From UM-FILTER-47-13 sp964445195 (GTDB lineage Bacteria > Pseudomonadota > Alphaproteobacteria > Micavibrionales > Micavibrionaceae): DNA of 18,359 nucleotides. This document shows positions 15,695 through 18,359 of this stretch, one piece after another. The position numbers and the translations under genes were made by a program. The notes under the pieces are model-generated. The model was not told the DNA's origin, did no database searches, and was given only the letters and a program-made list of their open reading frames with translations. The stretch's first letter is position 1. Each line of letters starts with the position of its first letter. The stretch is from contig CAYUKA010000038.1 of the NCBI GenBank assembly GCA_964445195.1, positions 1 to 18,359 of the forward strand. The letters run 5' to 3'.

Positions 15695-15880
15695 ATTTTT
15701 AGAAGTTATTACGGTCACTATAGAAATTTCTGTAAAGTGGGATACCACACTAACCATGTATCGGCCTTGCGAAACGAATATGACGCGGTCCAGGTTAAGC
15801 TGGACCGTTTACTGGATATGCATCTGTCCGGCCGCATAGACTATGCCTTGCATATGCCTTTTGACCTGTTCTTAAATTCG
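15695..15880 (+). pseudogene. degraded serine site-specific recombinase fragment (C-terminal coiled coil)
   Basis: One plus-strand frame reads ...HVSALRNEYDAVQVKLDRLLD followed by MHLSGRID. This strongly resembles the coiled-coil part of large serine recombinases (pattern L..EY...Q..LD.....L.GRID). The frame is closed by a stop at 15692-15694, lacks the catalytic resolvase domain, and loses similarity after RID. The stretch is A+T-rich compared with flanking genes. It lies just beyond the CCA end of tRNA-Trp, where an integrase gene of a tRNA-targeted island is expected. The family call rests on pattern recognition without a database search. Confidence 0.4.
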
Positions 15881-15895
15881 CCTAAGTGTGATGAA

Positions 15896-15971
<76 letters not shown>

Positions 15972-15994
15972 GTAAGGCTTTATACCTGACCGTT

Positions 15995-16023
15995 TAAATA
16001 CGGCTTTTTCAAAGCGCTGACAA
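15995..16023 (-). promoter_or_regulatory. candidate promoter for tRNA-Trp
   Basis: On the minus strand TTGTCA (16018-16023) and TATTTA (15995-16000) are separated by exactly 17 bp, placing transcription start some 15-20 nt before the tRNA 5' end at 15971. An own promoter is needed because tuf read-through is blocked by two terminators and a plus-strand gene. Confidence 0.5.
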
Positions 16024-16037
16024 GTGTTTTGCGCCGC

Positions 16038-16051
16038 CCGGCACATGCCGG
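16038..16051. repeat. inverted repeat between divergent tRNA-Trp and CNBD paralogue 3
   Basis: CCGGCA-CA-TGCCGG is a perfect 6-2-6 palindrome 15 bp upstream of the tRNA -35 box and about 80 bp upstream of the candidate CNBD promoter. It could be an operator, but short GC palindromes also arise by chance. Confidence 0.25.
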
Positions 16052-16129
16052 ATGCGTTATCCTGATTATACTCATCGGCGACAATAGATACAAACCGTGG
16101 CAAAAACCCTTAAAATCCGAAACGAAAGC

Positions 16130-16160
16130 TTGGGCTATATTATGTATATACTGATATAAT
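16130..16160 (+). promoter_or_regulatory. candidate promoter for CNBD paralogue 3
   Basis: A consensus extended -10, TGATATAAT (TATAAT at 16155-16160), lies about 60 bp before the start codon at 16224. The best -35 is TTGGGC (16130-16135) at a long 19-bp spacing; the TG element may compensate. The segment is strongly A+T-rich. Confidence 0.55.
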
Positions 16161-16223
16161 AAAAATAGGGTAAGTGATTTTGCGGCAGGCACATAAACGA
16201 TTTACACACTGCGAGGACCGCAA

Positions 16224-16781
16224 ATGTATACAGATCTTGATCCGCGCTGTGATATGCAGCCGCATCTGCCACGGCTATTGAACCGTGACGTTTATTATAA
16301 GGGCGATATTATCATCCAGCAGGGCTCAACCGGCATAAATGCCTATTATATTGAGCAGGGCCGTGTCGAAATCCTGGTGCGGGAAGGGCCGCACGAGGTA
16401 AAAATTGCCGAACTCGGGCCGGGGGAAATTTTCGGGGAAATGGCGCTGATTGAGCACGAAACACGCTCGGCAGCCGTGCGCGCAATTACCGATACAACGG
16501 TGACCGTAATCTCGGCCAGCGAATTGCAGAAGAAAATCAAGCGCATTGAAGATAAAGCGGTCGGCACGCTGATCCATGTCTTTATCGACCGGCTGCGCAC
16601 CGCCAATAACGGCCAGCTCGCCCGCTATAAAGAACTCGCTGACTTTCAGGACCGCGTCACCGGCATTATCACCAAGGCCGGCCGCGGCATCGATAAGGGC
16701 AAGCGCGATGCCTTCCGCGATGAGGCGGAGCCGCTACTGGCAAAACTTGAAGCGCTTTTGGAAAAATACCACCGGCGGTAA
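16224..16781 (+). CDS. stand-alone cyclic nucleotide-binding domain protein (paralogue 3)
   Basis: The 185-aa paralogue of the proteins at 2701-3231 and 3457-4023 has a CNBD at about residues 15-110, with YKGDIIIQQGSTGINAYYIEQGRVEI and the phosphate-binding cassette FGEMALIEHETRSAAVRA (70-87). This is the closest of the three to the Crp/PKA consensus, keeping Glu72 and Arg81. The helical tail NNGQLARYKELADFQDR...AEPLLAKLEALLEKYHRR is most like paralogue 1. No output domain is present. A GAGG ribosome-binding site lies about 9 nt upstream of the ATG. It sits between tRNA-Trp and tuf, on the opposite strand to both, and converges on the 397-aa gene with only 18 bp between. Confidence 0.92.
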   Translation: MYTDLDPRCDMQPHLPRLLNRDVYYKGDIIIQQGSTGINAYYIEQGRVEILVREGPHEVKIAELGPGEIFGEMALIEHETRSAAVRAITDTTVTVISASELQKKIKRIEDKAVGTLIHVFIDRLRTANNGQLARYKELADFQDRVTGIITKAGRGIDKGKRDAFRDEAEPLLAKLEALLEKYHRR

Positions 16782-16799
16782 ACACTGACCGAGAAACGA

Positions 16800-17993
16800 T
16801 CAGGCCGCCTGTTTGAGGTGCAGCAAAGACTCATGAACAGTGAAACCGTGCTGCTGGTTATACGCTATCGCCAGTTCAACAGCTTCACCGCCACTTTCAA
16901 GCACAGGTTCAAGAAGTTCTACGCCGGGACGGGATTTTGATTTGTAAATCGGCCGGATTTTGATATCGCCATACCTGTCCGGATCGGTCTTGCTCTGCGC
17001 CGCCAGATAGCCTTTGGCGAAATCAACAAAGTTATGGCGCTCCCTTGTCAGCACATCTTCGGATATGGCTTTAATATCCTCGGCCGTCAAACCGCCGGCT
17101 TCCGGATTGTCCTTGATATTGATAGCGCTGCCTTCTTCATACACGCCCTTGACCTCACCCTCATATTCACGGATCGGCCATTTTTGCCCAGCCATGGTTG
17201 TGCCCGAACCCAGATCGAAGGCCGGCTCGAAGACGACGACATAGCGGGTGCCGTCATGGGCCGTGTAACGCGTCCTGATGTTTTTCGACTTATCGCGCAT
17301 CGTATCGGATTGCAGGGCCGGTACGAACAGGCTGTGCTCGTTAAATGCATGTGTGATCGCCTGCCGTGTACCTTCTGACAGATCCGCCTCAAGCAAGCCG
17401 CGCAGCAACGTGCCGATATCTTCATCGATATGGCTGCTCATGATAATTTCCCGACGATCGATAATCGGCTCGTCATCATGAGCGCCGTTACCCAGCTTGA
17501 TCATCGTCATCTTCTTCCCGCCCTTGATTTCCTGACGAATCTCAAGACTGCCGGGCTGCTCTGCCGCCATGATAAAGAAAAGCCGCACCCGTCGCTCTTT
17601 TTTCTCTTCACTGCGATAGGACGGAATGGTCTGCCCGTCAGCCAGCGGTAACGGCTCCGGTCCCAGCCCTTCTTCGTCTTCGTCTTCATAGCGTTGCTGC
17701 CGGTAAGCGTCCCAGATTTCACGGCCGATCTCGGTCATCCGGACTTCATCAGGAGGATTATCGTTTGCGGTCACGTTCTCCGGTGCCAGTTCGGAACAAA
17801 AGAACAGGCCGATCTTGTATTCGGCCTCGGCATTAAACTTGATTGTGACTTTATCGTACTGACCCTGGAAATAAAGGTCGCCATTCTTTTTCCGGGCCAG
17901 CTTCACGCCCGGCGCCCCGGCGGCCTTTTTAACCGCGTACTTGTCTTTTTTGTCTTTGCGCTTCTTGCCTTTGTCAGACTTGTCTTTTGCCAA
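16800..17993 (-). CDS. hypothetical protein, 397 aa, Lys-rich N-terminus
   Basis: I do not recognise this protein. The first 27 residues are a dense Lys/Asp run (AKDKSDKGKKRKDKKDK), probably disordered and nucleic-acid- or phosphate-binding. An acidic stretch YEDEDEEGLGPEPLP follows near residue 105, and a soluble alpha/beta part without signal peptide or membrane segments fills the rest. A patch EYEGEVKG contains an ExExK pattern like that of CYTH/triphosphate-tunnel enzymes, but in the C-terminal half and without other support, so I do not call it. The start is TTG (17991-17993), supported by GGGAG about 8 nt upstream and by an in-frame stop before any ATG. It lies between tuf and tRNA-Trp, an interval usually without such a gene. 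Confidence 0.75.
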   Translation of the reverse strand: MAKDKSDKGKKRKDKKDKYAVKKAAGAPGVKLARKKNGDLYFQGQYDKVTIKFNAEAEYKIGLFFCSELAPENVTANDNPPDEVRMTEIGREIWDAYRQQRYEDEDEEGLGPEPLPLADGQTIPSYRSEEKKERRVRLFFIMAAEQPGSLEIRQEIKGGKKMTMIKLGNGAHDDEPIIDRREIIMSSHIDEDIGTLLRGLLEADLSEGTRQAITHAFNEHSLFVPALQSDTMRDKSKNIRTRYTAHDGTRYVVVFEPAFDLGSGTTMAGQKWPIREYEGEVKGVYEEGSAINIKDNPEAGGLTAEDIKAISEDVLTRERHNFVDFAKGYLAAQSKTDPDRYGDIKIRPIYKSKSRPGVELLEPVLESGGEAVELAIAYNQQHGFTVHESLLHLKQAA

Positions 17994-18076
17994 GACCCTT
18001 ACTCCCGAGCAGTAAATTATGTAAAATTAAACGATGTGCTGTGATTTTGCAAGAAAAACCGCATGGTACCGGGCAC

Positions 18077-18101
18077 AAAAAAAGCCCGCACAAAACAGGC
18101 T
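18077..18101 (-). terminator. Rho-independent terminator upstream of the 397-aa gene
   Basis: On the minus strand AGCCTG (18096-18101) pairs with CGGGCT (18083-18088) with one T-G pair and a 7-nt loop, followed by a run of T. It is the second terminator after tuf. Confidence 0.6.
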
Positions 18102-18240
18102 CTAAAGGCGGCACCACCACAGGCCCGCATCGTTGTCCGGCTCTTCACAATGGTGTAAGGCTTGTACACCCTTCTACCCGCACCCGCTCATCATGAATCA
18201 ACTGGCATCCTTTTGACCGATTTCTTGCGCACTTGCAATA
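18102..18240. other. noncoding interval between two minus-strand terminators
   Basis: No coding sequence is seen on either strand. On the minus strand a 6-bp hairpin (GGTGTA/TACACC) and other short complementary stretches occur before the 18077-18101 terminator. This could be a small RNA made by processing of tuf read-through, or just a double terminator region. No good promoter is seen inside. Confidence 0.3.
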
Positions 18241-18269
18241 AAAAAAGCCGCCTGCGCCGGCGGCTTTTT
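18241..18269 (-). terminator. Rho-independent terminator of tuf
   Basis: GCCGCC (18247-18252) pairs with GGCGGC (18259-18264) around a 6-nt loop, flanked by A-run and T-run, so it can act on both strands. It lies 35 bp past the tuf stop codon. Confidence 0.85.
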
Positions 18270-18303
18270 CATTATCTCAAATGGATGGTCAGATGACTAC
18301 TGC

Positions 18304-18359
18304 CTACTCAATAATCTTGGAGACGACGCCTGCGCCGACGGTTCTGCCGCCTTCGCGGA
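18304..18359 (-). CDS. tuf: elongation factor Tu, C-terminal end (partial at window edge)
   Basis: The minus strand reads REGGRTVGAGVVSKIIE then a TAG stop (18304-18306), the highly conserved EF-Tu C-terminus. EF-Tu carries aminoacyl-tRNA to the ribosome in a GTP-dependent way. Only about 17 codons are in the window. Gene order (tuf upstream of tRNA-Trp and secE) suggests the tufB-position copy. Confidence 0.93.
   Translation of the reverse strand, partial: REGGRTVGAGVVSKIIE

Noticed and set aside
15534..15839. 101-aa plus-strand reading frame between the sensor and the tRNA
   Set aside because: It overlaps the sensor start, has no ribosome-binding site or recognisable motif, and its second half is out of frame with the recombinase-like fragment.
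17127..17200. CYTH/triphosphate-tunnel enzyme call for the 397-aa protein
   Set aside because: A single ExExK pattern in the wrong part of the protein is not enough; no other conserved tunnel residues are recognisable.
18102..18240. 4.5S/SRP RNA
   Set aside because: The conserved GGTCAGGTCCGGAAGGAAGC-type core of bacterial SRP RNA is absent.

Overview
The window looks like chromosomal DNA of an alphaproteobacterium with moderate GC. The evidence is the tuf / tRNA-Trp / secE-nusG-rplK-rplA gene set, a glycine dehydrogenase split into GcvPA and GcvPB, a 65-aa SecE, a tRNA-Trp with encoded CCA, and a SelO with the bacterial C-terminal Cys. The genus cannot be named from the sequence alone.

Layout. 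Positions 1-2329 (minus strand) hold the transcription/translation block secE-nusG-rplK-rplA, a terminator after rplA, and a good promoter at the left edge that should drive rplJL outside the window. Positions 2543-4826 (plus strand) hold a promoter, a short terminator-ended leader or small RNA with repeated CCCC motifs, two stand-alone cyclic-nucleotide-binding-domain (CNBD) proteins with a tiny lipoprotein gene between them on the opposite strand, and an SseB-family protein. Positions 4835-10613 (minus strand) hold a compact glycine cleavage operon, gcvT - M50/PDZ protease - gcvH - gcvPA - gcvPB. Positions 10864-15589 hold selO, a truncated lipid (DAG) kinase and a CpdA-like metallophosphoesterase on the plus strand, converging on a truncated Cache/PAS sensor on the minus strand. 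A degraded serine-recombinase-like fragment and the tRNA-Trp gene follow (15695-15971). Positions 16130-18359 hold a third CNBD paralogue (plus), an unrecognised 397-aa protein (minus, TTG start), two minus-strand terminators and the 3' end of tuf.

Main points. (1) tuf, tRNA-Trp and secE, normally adjacent in proteobacteria, are separated here: about 2.3 kb lies between tuf and the tRNA, and about 13.6 kb between the tRNA and secE. (2) A degraded copy of the tRNA-Trp 3' end (10644-10680, same orientation; 29 of 36 aligned positions identical, every mismatch a transition) lies 5.2 kb downstream of the tRNA. With the recombinase-like fragment just beyond the CCA end, this is the layout expected of an old tRNA-integrated island carrying selO, the lipid kinase, the phosphoesterase and the sensor. 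(3) Genes in that island are eroding: the lipid kinase and the sensor both appear to have lost their C-terminal parts, and the sensor seems to leave an out-of-frame receiver-like tail. (4) Three CNBD paralogues share a helical C-terminal tail and have no DNA-binding or enzymatic output domain. They lie on both sides of the inserted region, and a CpdA-like phosphodiesterase is nearby. A shared cyclic-nucleotide theme is possible but is inference.
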